Assembly: GCF_947501165.1 (NCBI RefSeq)
Contig: NZ_CANMUU010000002.1
Location: 930,001-994,000, forward strand
DNA from: an uncultured Allomuricauda sp.
GTDB lineage: Bacteria; Bacteroidota; Bacteroidia; Flavobacteriales; Flavobacteriaceae
Direction: 5' to 3'
DNA: 64,000 nt
In this document: positions 1 through 11,144 of the stretch, in pieces
How the letters are laid out: each line of letters opens with the position of its first letter
Position numbering within the stretch: the stretch's first letter is position 1
The notes under the pieces: generated by a model
Database searches by the model: none
What the model saw: only the letters and a program-made list of their open reading frames with translations
Told to the model about the DNA's origin: nothing
Position numbers and translations under genes: made by a program

Positions 1-96
1 CCAATCTCCTTCCGCCAACACTAATTTTTTTTCTTCTGTTTTACATGACCAAGTAAAAAGAGTAATCACCAATATTAAAAGAACACTTCTTTTCAT
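1..96 (-). CDS. N-terminus of a lipoprotein (truncated by window edge)
   Basis: Thirty-two codons of a reading frame that runs off the left edge. It starts at an ATG at 96 and encodes a classic lipoprotein signal peptide: MKR, a hydrophobic run, then TWSC followed by KTEEKK. An ATG slightly upstream (104) meets a stop at once, so 96 is the only sensible start. It is divergent from pheT. The function cannot be judged from 32 residues. Confidence 0.7.
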   Translation of the reverse strand, partial: MKRSVLLILVITLFTWSCKTEEKKLVLAEGDW

Positions 97-175
97 AAAA
101 CCATTCGTTTACCTAAATATCGAAAATACTTCAGAAATCTTACATTACAGATAAGTTGACCGTTAATTATTTACG

Positions 176-206
176 TTGAATCTCTTTCGCTATTGTTTTA
201 TATTTG
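176..206 (+). promoter_or_regulatory. Bacteroidota-type promoter of pheT
   Basis: A TTG at 176-178 is separated by 20 nt from TATATTTG at 199-206, matching the TTG-N(17-23)-TAnnTTTG pattern of the Bacteroidota primary sigma factor. The expected transcript start near 213 leaves a leader of about 13 nt before the pheT ATG. Confidence 0.65.
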
Positions 207-225
207 TCCACTTTAAATTTGGGGT

Positions 226-2649
226 ATGAAAATTTCTTACAACTGGTTGAAGCAATTTTTGAGTATTGATTGGAATGCTGAAGAAACCGGAGAACTTTTG
301 ACCGATTTGGGTCTCGAAATTGAGGGTATCTCAAATTTCGAATCCATAAAGGGAGGGCTAAAAGGAGTGGTAGTGGGTGAAGTTCTAAGTTGTTCCCAAC
401 ATCCTAATGCGGATCGATTGAAAATCACCTCTGTAGATATTGGTTTGGAAGATCCTGTTCAGATTGTTTGCGGTGCCCCAAATGTCGCTATGGGTCAAAA
501 AGTACCTGTAGCCACCATTGGAACCACGCTTTACACTCAAGAAGGTGAACCATGGCAAATAAAAAAAGGCAAAATTCGGGGTGAAGAAAGCCATGGGATG
601 ATATGTGCAGAGGATGAACTAGGCTTGGGCAGTGGACATGATGGCATCATGGTGCTGAGCGATTCATTGATACCGGGAACTCCTTGCAGCGAAGTTTTTG
701 AAGTAGAACATGACCAAGTTTTTGAAATTGGACTTACACCGAACCGAGCAGATGCAATGAGTCATTTTGGAGTCGCACGGGACTTAAAAGCAGGCTTGGA
801 ACAGAAAGAAATACAGAAGGGGCTTCTTACCCCATCTACTAGTAATTTTTCCATAGACAATCGTTCGCTAAAGATTGATGTAGAAGTCGAGAACAATGAT
901 TTGGCGCCACGATATTGTGGAGTTACCATAAACAGTCTTATTGTACAAGAGTCGCCCGATTGGTTAAAGAATAGGCTGAACGCAATTGGCCTGTCCCCTA
1001 TTAATAATGTGGTTGATGCCACAAACTATGTGCTTCACGAGCTGGGACAGCCCTTACATGCTTTTGATGCAATAAAAATTAAAGGAGGAAAAATTGAAGT
1101 CAAACGATTACCTAAGGGGACTAAATTCATCACTCTTGATCGTGTGGAACGGGAACTTCATGAAGAGGATTTGATGATATGTGATAGTGAAAAACCCATG
1201 TGTATTGCTGGTGTTTTTGGAGGTATCCATTCTGGTGTCACTGAAGACACAACATCCATCTTTCTGGAAAGCGCATACTTTGACCCGGTTTCCATTCGAA
1301 AAACCGCAAAGCGACATGGTTTAAACACAGATGCATCTTTCCGTTTTGAGCGTGGAATCGATATTGAACTTACTGAGTATGCCCTTAAAAGAGCTGCGGT
1401 ACTTATTCGGGAGATAGCTGGTGGTGAAATAAGTTCGGAAGTAGTGGATTTATTTCCCAAAAAACCAAAGGAGAGACAAGTATTCCTAACTTTTGAGAAA
1501 ATCAACTCTTTGATTGGACAGGAAATTCCAAGAGATACAATTAAGTCCATTTTATCTTCTCTGGAAATAAAGGTGAACAATGTAACCGAATCAGGATTGG
1601 GTCTTACCATACCGTTTTATCGTGTGGATGTAGAACGGGAAGTGGACGTGATTGAGGAAATTTTGCGGGTCTATGGATATAACAACATCGATTTTAAACC
1701 AAAATTGAATGCTTCCATTGCCACAACCTCACGATTGGAGAACCATACCATTCAGGATACTATTGGAAATATGCTGGCCTCGCACGGTTTTTATGAAATA
1801 ATGACCAACAGTTTGGTATCCAAAGAAAATTTAGAAGCGCTTTCCTCTTCGGATGATGCGGTTGGTATGATAAATCCGCTAAGTATGGACCTATCTGTAA
1901 TGCGGACTTCTATGCTTCCATCTGGATTGGGAGCCATAGCCCACAATCTCAACAGACAGCAAAACCGTCTTAAACTTTATGAATTTGGCACAACCTATCA
2001 CAAAGTAGAGAATTCATATAAAGAAAGGATGCATTTAACCTTGTATCTTACAGGTAATCGTTTACCGGAAAACTGGTCCGTAAGTAATGGTCCAACAGAC
2101 TTTTTCTTATTAAAAGGTATTGTGGAAAGTATTTTAAAACGCCTGGGGCTACAAGATTTAAAAACCCAACCCATTACCAATGATCCTATTTTTACTGAAG
2201 GTTTGATTTGTGCTAAAAATGGAAAACCTTTGTGTATCTATGGTGTAGTCAGTAAAACCATTTCCAAAAAAATGGATGTAAAAGCAGATGTACTATATGC
2301 TGATTTTGATTGGGCCACGATAATGGGCTTTTTGAGGGAAGAGGAAATTATATATCAGGATATTCCAAAGTTCCCGGAAGTAACAAGAGATTTTGCCTTA
2401 TTGTTAGATGAAAGTGTCAGCTTTCAAAACATATATGATACAGCTTGGCAAACAGAAAAAAAACTACTCAAAGATGTCAATTTGTTTGATGTTTATCTCG
2501 GAGACAATTTACCGCAAGGAAAAAAATCATATGCGGTAAGTTTCACACTTCAAGATGAGAACAAAACTTTAACGGACAAACAAATTGATAAGATAATGAA
2601 GAAGTTACAAGCCAATTATGAGTCGAAACTTGGGGCTACCCTGAGGTAG
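226..2649 (+). CDS. pheT: Phenylalanine--tRNA ligase beta subunit
   Basis: 807 residues, the usual length of bacterial PheT. It forms the alpha2-beta2 phenylalanyl-tRNA synthetase that charges tRNA-Phe in the cytoplasm. Domains in order: an EMAP-like tRNA-binding domain (about 40-150, with HPNADRL and VCGAPN), the B3/B4 editing domain (about 210-390, with NNVVDATNYV and GQPLHAFD), B5 (about 405-480), the catalytic-like core, and the C-terminal ferredoxin-fold anticodon-binding domain (from about 715, FPEVTRDFALLLD). It is alone: pheS is not next to it, and the next gene is convergent. A good promoter sits 20 nt upstream of the start. Confidence 0.97.
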   Translation: MKISYNWLKQFLSIDWNAEETGELLTDLGLEIEGISNFESIKGGLKGVVVGEVLSCSQHPNADRLKITSVDIGLEDPVQIVCGAPNVAMGQKVPVATIGTTLYTQEGEPWQIKKGKIRGEESHGMICAEDELGLGSGHDGIMVLSDSLIPGTPCSEVFEVEHDQVFEIGLTPNRADAMSHFGVARDLKAGLEQKEIQKGLLTPSTSNFSIDNRSLKIDVEVENNDLAPRYCGVTINSLIVQESPDWLKNRLNAIGLSPINNVVDATNYVLHELGQPLHAFDAIKIKGGKIEVKRLPKGTKFITLDRVERELHEEDLMICDSEKPMCIAGVFGGIHSGVTEDTTSIFLESAYFDPVSIRKTAKRHGLNTDASFRFERGIDIELTEYALKRAAVLIREIAGGEISSEVVDLFPKKPKERQVFLTFEKINSLIGQEIPRDTIKSILSSLEIKVNNVTESGLGLTIPFYRVDVEREVDVIEEILRVYGYNNIDFKPKLNASIATTSRLENHTIQDTIGNMLASHGFYEIMTNSLVSKENLEALSSSDDAVGMINPLSMDLSVMRTSMLPSGLGAIAHNLNRQQNRLKLYEFGTTYHKVENSYKERMHLTLYLTGNRLPENWSVSNGPTDFFLLKGIVESILKRLGLQDLKTQPITNDPIFTEGLICAKNGKPLCIYGVVSKTISKKMDVKADVLYADFDWATIMGFLREEEIIYQDIPKFPEVTRDFALLLDESVSFQNIYDTAWQTEKKLLKDVNLFDVYLGDNLPQGKKSYAVSFTLQDENKTLTDKQIDKIMKKLQANYESKLGATLR

Positions 2650-2657
2650 AAATTTTA

Positions 2658-3179
2658 TTACATGTGGGTAGGTACAATCACACTGTCTATCTCATGTACA
2701 ATACCATTCTGCTGGCTTACATCTGCTTGCGTGATTCGTGCTGTATTTCCCAAAGGGTCAGTAAGAACTATATCATATCCTTCCATATGAGCCTGTAGTT
2801 TCTTGCCTTGTATTGTAGTGAAGGATGCCTTACCATTCCCTCTGCACATCGCTTTTAACATGCGGGAAGCGGTTAATTTTCCAGCAACAATATGATAACT
2901 CACTAAAGACTTCAGCTTTGATTTGTCATTAGAAGTCATGAGCTTTTGTAATTTATCAGAGGAAAAACGTTGGAATGCAGCATCTGAAGGAGCGAAAACC
3001 GTAAATGGCCCTGATTTTTCTAAAACCTCATTGATCTCCGTGGCCTCCACAGCCGCCATCAACATGCTGTGATTGCCAGTAACCCCAGTAGTGGATACAA
3101 CTGACTGATTTTGTGCTAAGGATGAAATGGAAAAAAGAAAAGAAAAAACAAGTAGACAATTAATGATTGGGGACTTCAT
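2658..3179 (-). CDS. Secreted fasciclin (FAS1) domain protein
   Basis: 173 residues from the ATG at 3179. A longer frame starting at 3209 would put ten residues before the signal peptide. The signal peptide MKSPIINC...SSLA is followed by Gln. One FAS1 domain fills the rest (about 35-173): TVFAPSDAAFQRF is the H1 motif, SYHIVAGKL and NGIVHEIDSVIVP the later strands. FAS1 proteins are small adhesion-type exported proteins of unclear role in bacteria. A TAATTTTG -7 box lies at 3207-3214 on the gene strand, giving a transcript start near 3200, which also favours the 3179 start. The gene is convergent with pheT, with 8 nt between stops. Confidence 0.88.
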   Translation of the reverse strand: MKSPIINCLLVFSFLFSISSLAQNQSVVSTTGVTGNHSMLMAAVEATEINEVLEKSGPFTVFAPSDAAFQRFSSDKLQKLMTSNDKSKLKSLVSYHIVAGKLTASRMLKAMCRGNGKASFTTIQGKKLQAHMEGYDIVLTDPLGNTARITQADVSQQNGIVHEIDSVIVPTHM

Positions 3180-3304
3180 TGTAGTGTTCTTTGGGGCTAT
3201 AAATTTCAAAATTAAGTATGACTTAAACGTCGAACGGTAAAAATCATCGGTAAGTTACACTTTTTTTCGAAGACACGGATAAAGTTAGGAACATTACTAT
3301 TGTT

Positions 3305-3320
3305 TTAACAAAATGTTAAC
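3305..3320 (+). promoter_or_regulatory. TTAAC direct repeat, 11 bp period
   Basis: TTAAC occurs at 3305-3309 and 3316-3320, one helical turn apart, about 20 nt upstream of the promoter of the following membrane-protein gene. The layout resembles sites of OmpR/PhoB-type regulators. The sequence is AT-rich, so chance is possible. Confidence 0.3.
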
Positions 3321-3340
3321 ATTTTAATTTACTTTGGCTA

Positions 3341-3372
3341 TTGCCCTTGACACATTCTAATGGTTAACTTTG
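3341..3372 (+). promoter_or_regulatory. Promoter of the membrane-protein gene
   Basis: TTG at 3341-3343, 21 nt, then TAACTTTG at 3365-3372, a full TAnnTTTG match. The predicted transcript start (about 3379) falls on a TTG triplet at 3378 that could otherwise be read as a start codon, which supports the ATG at 3396 as the true start. Confidence 0.6.
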
Positions 3373-3395
3373 AGTAATTGCTAAGAAAAAAAAAG

Positions 3396-4115
3396 ATGAT
3401 ATTTCAAAACACCAACATTGAGCAAATCCTATCCCAGCTCAAAAACAAGGAACTTTCTGAGAACCGTATTTTGAATGAGGTACATGCTATCTTGGACACT
3501 TCCGTAAGTCCAGAAGAAAAAATTACTGAGGAACTAAAGGCCAAAAAGGCCATTGAAAACAATGATTTTGTTTTTGATTTGCTTGAAACCTCACGGATTT
3601 ATCATATTGATCAGATAAAGCAAATATGCATTGATTATCGATTACGATTTTTAGATTCCAAATACTTTAAAGGACAGATACCGCAAAAAGCCTTCGATAT
3701 CATAAAAGAAATGGAAGCAGAACATGATACTGAAATCAAGGGCTTCAAGATAATGGCTCCATCCAAACTCTTTAAATTAGAAGATAAAGATGATCCTTTA
3801 TTGTTTGCTCCTATAGGGAATGGTTACTTCTATTTGATTCACAAATGGGGAAATGATCTCAGTCCTTTCAGAAAACTTTTAGTCTGGCCTTTTAAAGGAA
3901 TTGTTAACCTTACCATGCTTACGCTTGTAGTAAGCTATTTTGCAACGCTGTTGGTACCTAATGGCCTTTTTTCCAAAAACGATTCAGCAACCGAGTTTTG
4001 GATTATCTACTTTTTTATGTTCAAGTGTATTGCTTCCGTGGTAATATTTTATGGATTTGCCTTAGGCAAAAACTTTAATCCAGCCATTTGGAACAGCAAA
4101 TACTTTAACGCATAG
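3396..4115 (+). CDS. Hypothetical membrane protein with soluble N-terminus
   Basis: 239 residues from the ATG at 3396. The frame is open from a TTG at 3378, but that lies at the predicted transcript start. Residues 1-165 are hydrophilic, helical and charge-rich. The C-terminal part has two likely membrane segments (VNLTMLTLVVSYFATLLV and IIYFFMFKCIASVVIFYGFAL) separated by a short loop. I recognise no catalytic motif and no named family. Homologues of this shape (cytosolic helical part plus two C-terminal helices) look typical of flavobacterial conserved hypothetical proteins. It converges on the ABC-F gene with a single base between the two stops. Confidence 0.75.
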   Translation: MIFQNTNIEQILSQLKNKELSENRILNEVHAILDTSVSPEEKITEELKAKKAIENNDFVFDLLETSRIYHIDQIKQICIDYRLRFLDSKYFKGQIPQKAFDIIKEMEAEHDTEIKGFKIMAPSKLFKLEDKDDPLLFAPIGNGYFYLIHKWGNDLSPFRKLLVWPFKGIVNLTMLTLVVSYFATLLVPNGLFSKNDSATEFWIIYFFMFKCIASVVIFYGFALGKNFNPAIWNSKYFNA

Positions 4116-4116
4116 T

Positions 4117-5751
<1,635 letters not shown>

Positions 5752-5915
5752 TCAAAATTTTTGGCAAAAATAGACAAAAGCAATACGTATTTCTAATAGA
5801 AACTCAGATATTTAAATTTCAGAAAAGCAGGGTTTTACAACATTTAACTAGCCATTAACAAGGCAGTTGTCAGGTATGTTTAAATTTGTAGGTCGAATAT
5901 GATGGAGATTTTTGT

Positions 5916-7298
5916 ATGACTAGACTATTACTCGGCCTCTCTTTCTTATCCATACTTTCCTGCTCAGATGGAGCTAAAGAGTGCCCCTCGGTTATTCTTA
6001 GTGGAGAAATTGTCAATCCTACGAGCCAGTTCGTGGTTTTGTACAAGGATGATGCTGTTATAGATTCTGCGAAGCTTAATAGCAATGATCGGTTTTCATT
6101 TAAACTTCAAGGCATTGAGGAAGGGTTGTACCATTTTGATCACAGCCCAGAACTGCAATATGTATATCTTCAAGAAGGGGACAGTTTACTCATTCGTTTG
6201 AATACCATAGAATTTGACGAATCGTTGGTATTTTCTGGTCAAGGTTCGGAAATCAATAATTTTCTTGTTGAAATGTTCTTGGCACATGAGGATGAGGAAA
6301 TGATGATTTACGATTTGTATAAATTACCTCCAAATGCGTTTAGCCAAAAAATTGATTCCCTTCGTTCAAGGAAAATTCAGCAGTTGGAAGAATTGGTAAA
6401 AGAAAACGATTTGACAGAGAATGTTTTCTTAATGGCCAAAGCTTCCATAGACTACAGCAGTTATCTCTACAAAGAAAAATATCCGTTTTACCACAAAAAG
6501 AAAACGGGAGAGGAAACCATCCATACTTTAGAGGACTCTTTTTATGGCTACCGAAAAACCTTGAATCTTAACGATCATAACTTAACGTATTTCCGCCCAT
6601 ATTTTGATTTCATGAAACACCACTTGGGCAATTTGGCATATATGTCCTGTATGAAGGATTGTTCAGATGACGGAGAAGTTGTAATCAGTCATCTTCATTT
6701 TAATAAGCATATCCTAAAATTGGTAGATAGCTTGGTCAAAGTGCCAGAAATAAGAAACAATTTGTTCCGAAACGTTGCCATGGATTATTTGCTTAAAGAG
6801 CACAATACCAATGAAGAATCTCGGATTTTTATAGATAAGTTCAAGAAACTTTCTACAAACGATGAGCATAAAAAGGAAATTGCCTATCTCTACAAAGGCA
6901 TCAAAAATTTGCAACCCAATGAAAGCTTACCTGATTTAGAGGTTTGGAACACCGATAACCAAAAAGTACATCTAAAAGAAATCAGCAAGCAGAAAAAAAC
7001 CGTTTTCTATTTCTGGACCTCAACGCAAAAGAAACATCTAAAGAACATACTGAGACATGTGGCTCATTTGGAGAAAAAGCATCCTGACCATAGTTTTGTG
7101 GGCATTAGTATAAGAACCTCTCAACCCCAATGGCTTAAGACTCTAGAAGAGTATGGCCTTGATAAGAACAAACAATTTAGGGGAGAAGATTTTGAAAAAG
7201 TACAAACAGCCATGATTGTGGATGGTCTTAATAAATGTGTTATTGCAGAGGATACCCTTATTGTGGATGCCTTTGCCAACCTTTACAAATCTTTCTAA
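5916..7298 (+). CDS. Lipoprotein with DUF4369-like and thioredoxin-like domains, no catalytic Cys
   Basis: 460 residues. A lipoprotein signal (MTRLLLGLSFLSILSC) comes first, then a beta-rich N-terminal domain resembling the DUF4369 region of flavobacterial TlpA-like proteins (VILSGEIVNPTSQFVVLYKDD, FSGQGSEINNF), a helical middle, and a C-terminal thioredoxin-fold segment from about 340 (LPDLEVWNTDNQKVHLKE, KKTVFYFWTSTQKKHL). In an active TlpA the last motif would be W-x-x-W-C-x-x-C; here both cysteines are missing. It cannot be a classical thiol-disulfide reductase and is more likely a binding or scaffold protein in the periplasm. TAAATTTG at 5881-5888 is a plausible -7 box. A hairpin terminator follows. 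Confidence 0.75.
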   Translation: MTRLLLGLSFLSILSCSDGAKECPSVILSGEIVNPTSQFVVLYKDDAVIDSAKLNSNDRFSFKLQGIEEGLYHFDHSPELQYVYLQEGDSLLIRLNTIEFDESLVFSGQGSEINNFLVEMFLAHEDEEMMIYDLYKLPPNAFSQKIDSLRSRKIQQLEELVKENDLTENVFLMAKASIDYSSYLYKEKYPFYHKKKTGEETIHTLEDSFYGYRKTLNLNDHNLTYFRPYFDFMKHHLGNLAYMSCMKDCSDDGEVVISHLHFNKHILKLVDSLVKVPEIRNNLFRNVAMDYLLKEHNTNEESRIFIDKFKKLSTNDEHKKEIAYLYKGIKNLQPNESLPDLEVWNTDNQKVHLKEISKQKKTVFYFWTSTQKKHLKNILRHVAHLEKKHPDHSFVGISIRTSQPQWLKTLEEYGLDKNKQFRGEDFEKVQTAMIVDGLNKCVIAEDTLIVDAFANLYKSF

Positions 7299-7299
7299 C

Positions 7300-7341
7300 T
7301 AAAAAACCCTGAAAATTCATTCAGGGTCTTTCGTTTTTTAT
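7300..7341. terminator. Bidirectional terminator
   Basis: Stem ACCCTGAA at 7306-7313 pairs with TTCAGGGT at 7320-7327 around a 6-nt loop, with A-rich sequence on the left and T-rich on the right. It serves the lipoprotein gene (plus) and the convergent transaldolase gene (minus). Confidence 0.8.
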
Positions 7342-7354
7342 TTGGAATTCTTTC

Positions 7355-8011
7355 TTAAGCATTTCCCTTCTTATAATCTGCCAAGAACTTTTCAAGACCA
7401 ATGTCTGTCAAAGGGTGTTTTAACAACCCTTCTATTGCTGATAGTGGACCTGTCATAACATCGGAACCAATCTTGGCACAATCAATAACATGCATGGTAT
7501 GACGCACAGACGCTGCCAATATTTGGGTTTCAAAACCGTAATTGTCATAAATCATGCGAATTTCTGCAATCAGATTTAGTCCGTCAGTGGAAATGTCATC
7601 TAGTCTTCCAATAAACGGGGACACATAGGTAGCTCCTGCCTTAGCGGCCAATAGAGCCTGACCCGCAGAAAATACCAACGTACAATTGGTTTTAATGCCT
7701 TTGTCAGAGAAATATTTTAACGCCTTTACCCCGTCTTTTATCATGGGTACTTTGACCACAATCTGCTTGTGAAGAGCAGCAAGCTCCTCCCCTTCTTTCA
7801 CCATACCCTCAAAATCTGTAGAAACCACTTCTGCAGAAACATCACCATCCACAATGGAACAGATATCCACGTAATGCTTTAAAATATTCTCTTTCCCGGT
7901 AATCCCTTCCTTGGCCATAAGTGAAGGATTGGTGGTAACCCCATCCAAAACCCCGAGTTGTTGAGCTTCTCTAATTTGGTCTAAGTTGGCTGTATCTATA
8001 AAAAATTTCAT
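7355..8011 (-). CDS. Transaldolase-family protein (FSA/TalC type)
   Basis: 218 residues, the length of the short fructose-6-phosphate aldolase/transaldolase group rather than the classical transaldolase of about 320. A cytoplasmic TIM-barrel enzyme that forms a Schiff base with a Lys; the strand VVKVPMI carries it. Other family blocks: [16 protein letters not shown] at the start, [53 protein letters not shown]. Whether it exchanges three-carbon units (pentose phosphate pathway) or works as an aldolase cannot be told by eye. Monocistronic, with its own terminator. Confidence 0.93.
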   Translation of the reverse strand: MKFFIDTANLDQIREAQQLGVLDGVTTNPSLMAKEGITGKENILKHYVDICSIVDGDVSAEVVSTDFEGMVKEGEELAALHKQIVVKVPMIKDGVKALKYFSDKGIKTNCTLVFSAGQALLAAKAGATYVSPFIGRLDDISTDGLNLIAEIRMIYDNYGFETQILAASVRHTMHVIDCAKIGSDVMTGPLSAIEGLLKHPLTDIGLEKFLADYKKGNA

Positions 8012-8118
8012 GCGCTCTTGTTGTTTAGATTTGATTCTAATTTCACGCTAATTTACGATAATAAGAAAGCTTTGCATTCAAAATGATGTAAAATAAATGT
8101 AGTGATTTTGCTACCCTT

Positions 8119-9918
8119 TCATTCAACAATTATGGTTTCCCTCAAGGAAATAGGTTTTCCGTTTTTAGAAAACCCTTCAACCTTTATTTCGAACTCCCCC
8201 TTTACATCAGAGGTGAAAAAAGAGAAGCTTTTGGGTTTATCTATAAAAACCTTTGGCATCCAGAGGAGTTGATATCGGTAATCAGGAATTCTTTGGTCAC
8301 TTGAGATTTCATTCCCTAAATATTCCTGCATAAAATACTTTTTCCTAGCTTGAGGCCTAACCAATTGTATTCCTATGCTTGATGCTCCATTGGATACGAA
8401 GTTGTAATCCTGTTTGAAGGTTTCTATGCTTATTACTCCATCATAGACTTCTTTCCCAAAAACATAGCGCCCCCTCCCTACCGATATTTTTTCTATTTGC
8501 CTTGCATTGTAATCCATCAGGTTTTCATGATTTAAGACTTGAAGTCCGTCCATCAATACCAATGGTTTTTTATCTGATTCTGCATAGGGCGGATTTACAC
8601 GAACCTTAAAGGTTCTTTTATCTGCAGATTCCCTTTTTACCCAAAGATTTTCCAAAATCTCTACTACCGTTTCCCTTAGCGTTGGGAATCGTGTGTAATC
8701 ATCTAAAATGTACTCCAAGCTATTCTCTAGAAAAAAAGGAGTTTCGGCACTCACAGTTTGTACCGTATCTGGTTTTACACTAAAAAAAGCATTCTCAATT
8801 TGGTTATGAAAACTGCGTTCCAGTATATATGGCTCCATTTCTTCTGTTAATTCAAAAGAATAGAAATCCTCTTCTTTAAGTATGGGTCTTTGGCTATCTA
8901 AGATTTCAAGTTTATATGCTTCATTTTCATCACCAAGAGCCTGAACCACCGCTGTTTCCCCCTCGTATTCGTTTTGGATGGAAAAATGAAACGTTCCGTC
9001 CGAATTGGTATGGGCTGTTTTAAAATGTGAGTTGTACCCAGGAATGGAAAGAGAAACTCCAACTGCTTTGACGGGCTTCAGTGTCAATTTGTCCAAGATT
9101 CTTCCGGTAAGCAACTCACCTCTAATCTCAGGAAGATATAAGTACTGATTCTGATCGAAAGATCCTTTGGCCCCATCTTTCCTATTGGTCATTTTTAAAG
9201 AAGTTGACGATACGGGAGGTGGAGAGGATAATGAAGGTGTTTTTCTCACTGAAATGGAAATGTTGTACTCTAAAATTTCAGGTGATTTGGGAACTAAGGT
9301 GCAAACCACTTTCTCTCTTACCCCAAACTTGGAAGAACTGAGCTGTAAGGCCAGTTTGGAATTAGGATTGGATACTGAATTGTTTTTAGGCAAAGCCGGT
9401 TTCTCCACTTTTGAAGAGCCTAAGACCAGTGAGTCTGTGTTCTTTTTTAGAAACACTTTCTGGTCATTAGTATAGGGATTGATAACCGTAATGTTCTGTC
9501 TAAAAAATTCCCTGTTATCAAAATTTTGCATCCATTGCGTGTATGCAATCAATTTATAGTTTCCAGAGGCAACATTGGTAGGAACGAAAAAGTCTGAATA
9601 CGAACGACCGTTATTCAATCTAACCTTTTGTTGAAAAACCCTTTTTCCATCTTCACCAATTAAATCTACATAGGCTATTTTACTAATCCTGCTGGGGTTT
9701 AGTGTTTCTTCATCCAAGCAATACAGGCTATATAACAAATACTCTCCAACAAATACCGTGGTTGAATTAACATGAACATATACCTTTTCCTTGGGGAATA
9801 GTTCTTTTTTTGTTGCACCACCTTGTCCATGCGCTTGAAAGATCATTAGACATAGGAAACCTAACAAGCCCAAAAAGAATTGAATATGCTTTATATATTT
9901 CCTTTTAACACTCATCAT
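8119..9918 (-). CDS. Secreted protein with MG2-like, carboxypeptidase-regulatory and TonB-plug-like domains
   Basis: 599 residues from the ATG at 9918, whose first bases overlap the TGA of the DUF4249 gene (ATGA arrangement). The signal peptide ends ...IFQAHG before Gln. Residues about 30-140 look like an alpha-2-macroglobulin MG2 domain (PKEKVYVHVNSTTVFVGE, GNYKLIAYTQWMQNF). About 265-350 is a carboxypeptidase-regulatory-like beta sandwich (GRILDKLTLKPVKAVGVSL). About 450-520 resembles a TonB-receptor plug (KPLVLMDGLQVL, YDGVISIET). There is no outer-membrane barrel. Last gene of a four-gene operon with the TonB receptor; probably a periplasmic or surface partner in uptake. The exact job is unknown. 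Confidence 0.82.
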   Translation of the reverse strand: MMSVKRKYIKHIQFFLGLLGFLCLMIFQAHGQGGATKKELFPKEKVYVHVNSTTVFVGEYLLYSLYCLDEETLNPSRISKIAYVDLIGEDGKRVFQQKVRLNNGRSYSDFFVPTNVASGNYKLIAYTQWMQNFDNREFFRQNITVINPYTNDQKVFLKKNTDSLVLGSSKVEKPALPKNNSVSNPNSKLALQLSSSKFGVREKVVCTLVPKSPEILEYNISISVRKTPSLSSPPPVSSTSLKMTNRKDGAKGSFDQNQYLYLPEIRGELLTGRILDKLTLKPVKAVGVSLSIPGYNSHFKTAHTNSDGTFHFSIQNEYEGETAVVQALGDENEAYKLEILDSQRPILKEEDFYSFELTEEMEPYILERSFHNQIENAFFSVKPDTVQTVSAETPFFLENSLEYILDDYTRFPTLRETVVEILENLWVKRESADKRTFKVRVNPPYAESDKKPLVLMDGLQVLNHENLMDYNARQIEKISVGRGRYVFGKEVYDGVISIETFKQDYNFVSNGASSIGIQLVRPQARKKYFMQEYLGNEISSDQRIPDYRYQLLWMPKVFIDKPKSFSFFTSDVKGEFEIKVEGFSKNGKPISLRETIIVE

Positions 9919-11141
9919 TCTTCCCAAAATTCAGGTATTACATTACTTCCCAAAGCTGTGCAATCTCCGCAAGGACGATTTACCAGCACAAATGGTCTAT
10001 TATCATCTCCCGTAGCTTCAACATATTTTTGTCTCAAGCTATTTATAGCTTGAACCAACGGAGAAGCTCCTCCCGGTGAACTTGGTAGGAGGTCTGGGGT
10101 AAACTCAAGGCTACAATCGCTTGCATATGGAGGTAAAGGCTCTCCAGGGAAAAAATCCTCATAATCAAAAAAGATTCTTCTTGAGGTTACTGACGATGCT
10201 TCAAAAAAGCCAACCACATTGTCTGATTCTCCTTCCTGCGAAAATATATTTCCGTTTAAAAAACCGGGCTGAACTTGGGAAAATAGACTTTCCGTTTGCG
10301 AAGAAAACTCATTCAAGGTTTCATAAAAAGCAAAAGCCTCTCTGGTCTGTGCAAATTGCCTTACCAGAATACTGTATCTGTGGGATATAATAAAATTATC
10401 CCTGCTAATGAACCGCACGGGAAAACGGGTAAGTCCATTTTGATTGGTATTTTCCGTATCACCCAAGATTATGGTATTGGAAAGTTCGGTATTGTAGCAA
10501 ACCTGTTGTTCCTCAGTCTTGGGTTCAAGAATAATAATGGCGGGGCTTGGTCTTTCCCGAATCACTACTGCATCAACCGCTACCCATCTTGGTGCAATTA
10601 TCTTGTAGGTTTCTTCATATTCAAATCGAAAAGACTGTGTCCCAGACTGGTTCCCCTGGCTATCTATCAAAATAGCAATCCCGTCTTGACCATTTGAGTT
10701 CTCTTCTCTGGAAGCATATAAATCCAGTATTTGCGATTCTGGAGTAAGTGATACTGAATCAGAACCATAGGTTCGGCCATCTGATGTTGCAATAGAAAGT
10801 TGGTATTGCCTGTTGGGCACAGCTGAAAACGTCTGGACAGATAAATACCTTCCTGGTTCTACTTCCTCAAAAACAAATTCATTTTGTTGGTCATCAACAA
10901 CTCTCACTGTGGCTGAAGACTCTGGATTGGGTCCCTCTTCTTCCAATCTAAAAGTTCGGTTCAAAAGGACTTGTTGTCGTTTATCCTCGTTGGTAATGGC
11001 CGCTTCCACAATAAGTACACTTTCAAAAACTTCTGTTTCGGGCTCAAAAGTCTCCACACAAGAAACAAAGAATAGAGACAGCAGTATTGGGCCCATTGAA
11101 AAAATGGAATCAAAATACCTTAAAATAACGCCTATTCTCAT
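9915..11141 (-). CDS. DUF4249 lipoprotein, TonB-receptor partner
   Basis: 408 residues with a lipoprotein signal ending FFVSC, then VETFEPETE. The family is recognised from the N-terminal block (VESVLIVEAAITNEDKRQQVLLNRTF), an Ig/beta-sandwich region with SSATVRVVDDQQNEF and GRYLS, and the C-terminal SDCSLEFTPDLLP ... NRPCGDCTALGSNVIPEFWEE with conserved Cys residues. DUF4249 genes in Bacteroidota sit directly after a TonB-dependent receptor, as here (3 nt after the receptor stop). The likely role, by analogy with SusD-like lipoproteins, is a surface substrate-binding partner of the receptor; the ligand is unknown. Confidence 0.9.
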   Translation of the reverse strand: MRIGVILRYFDSIFSMGPILLSLFFVSCVETFEPETEVFESVLIVEAAITNEDKRQQVLLNRTFRLEEEGPNPESSATVRVVDDQQNEFVFEEVEPGRYLSVQTFSAVPNRQYQLSIATSDGRTYGSDSVSLTPESQILDLYASREENSNGQDGIAILIDSQGNQSGTQSFRFEYEETYKIIAPRWVAVDAVVIRERPSPAIIILEPKTEEQQVCYNTELSNTIILGDTENTNQNGLTRFPVRFISRDNFIISHRYSILVRQFAQTREAFAFYETLNEFSSQTESLFSQVQPGFLNGNIFSQEGESDNVVGFFEASSVTSRRIFFDYEDFFPGEPLPPYASDCSLEFTPDLLPSSPGGASPLVQAINSLRQKYVEATGDDNRPFVLVNRPCGDCTALGSNVIPEFWEE

Positions 11142-11144
11142 GTC

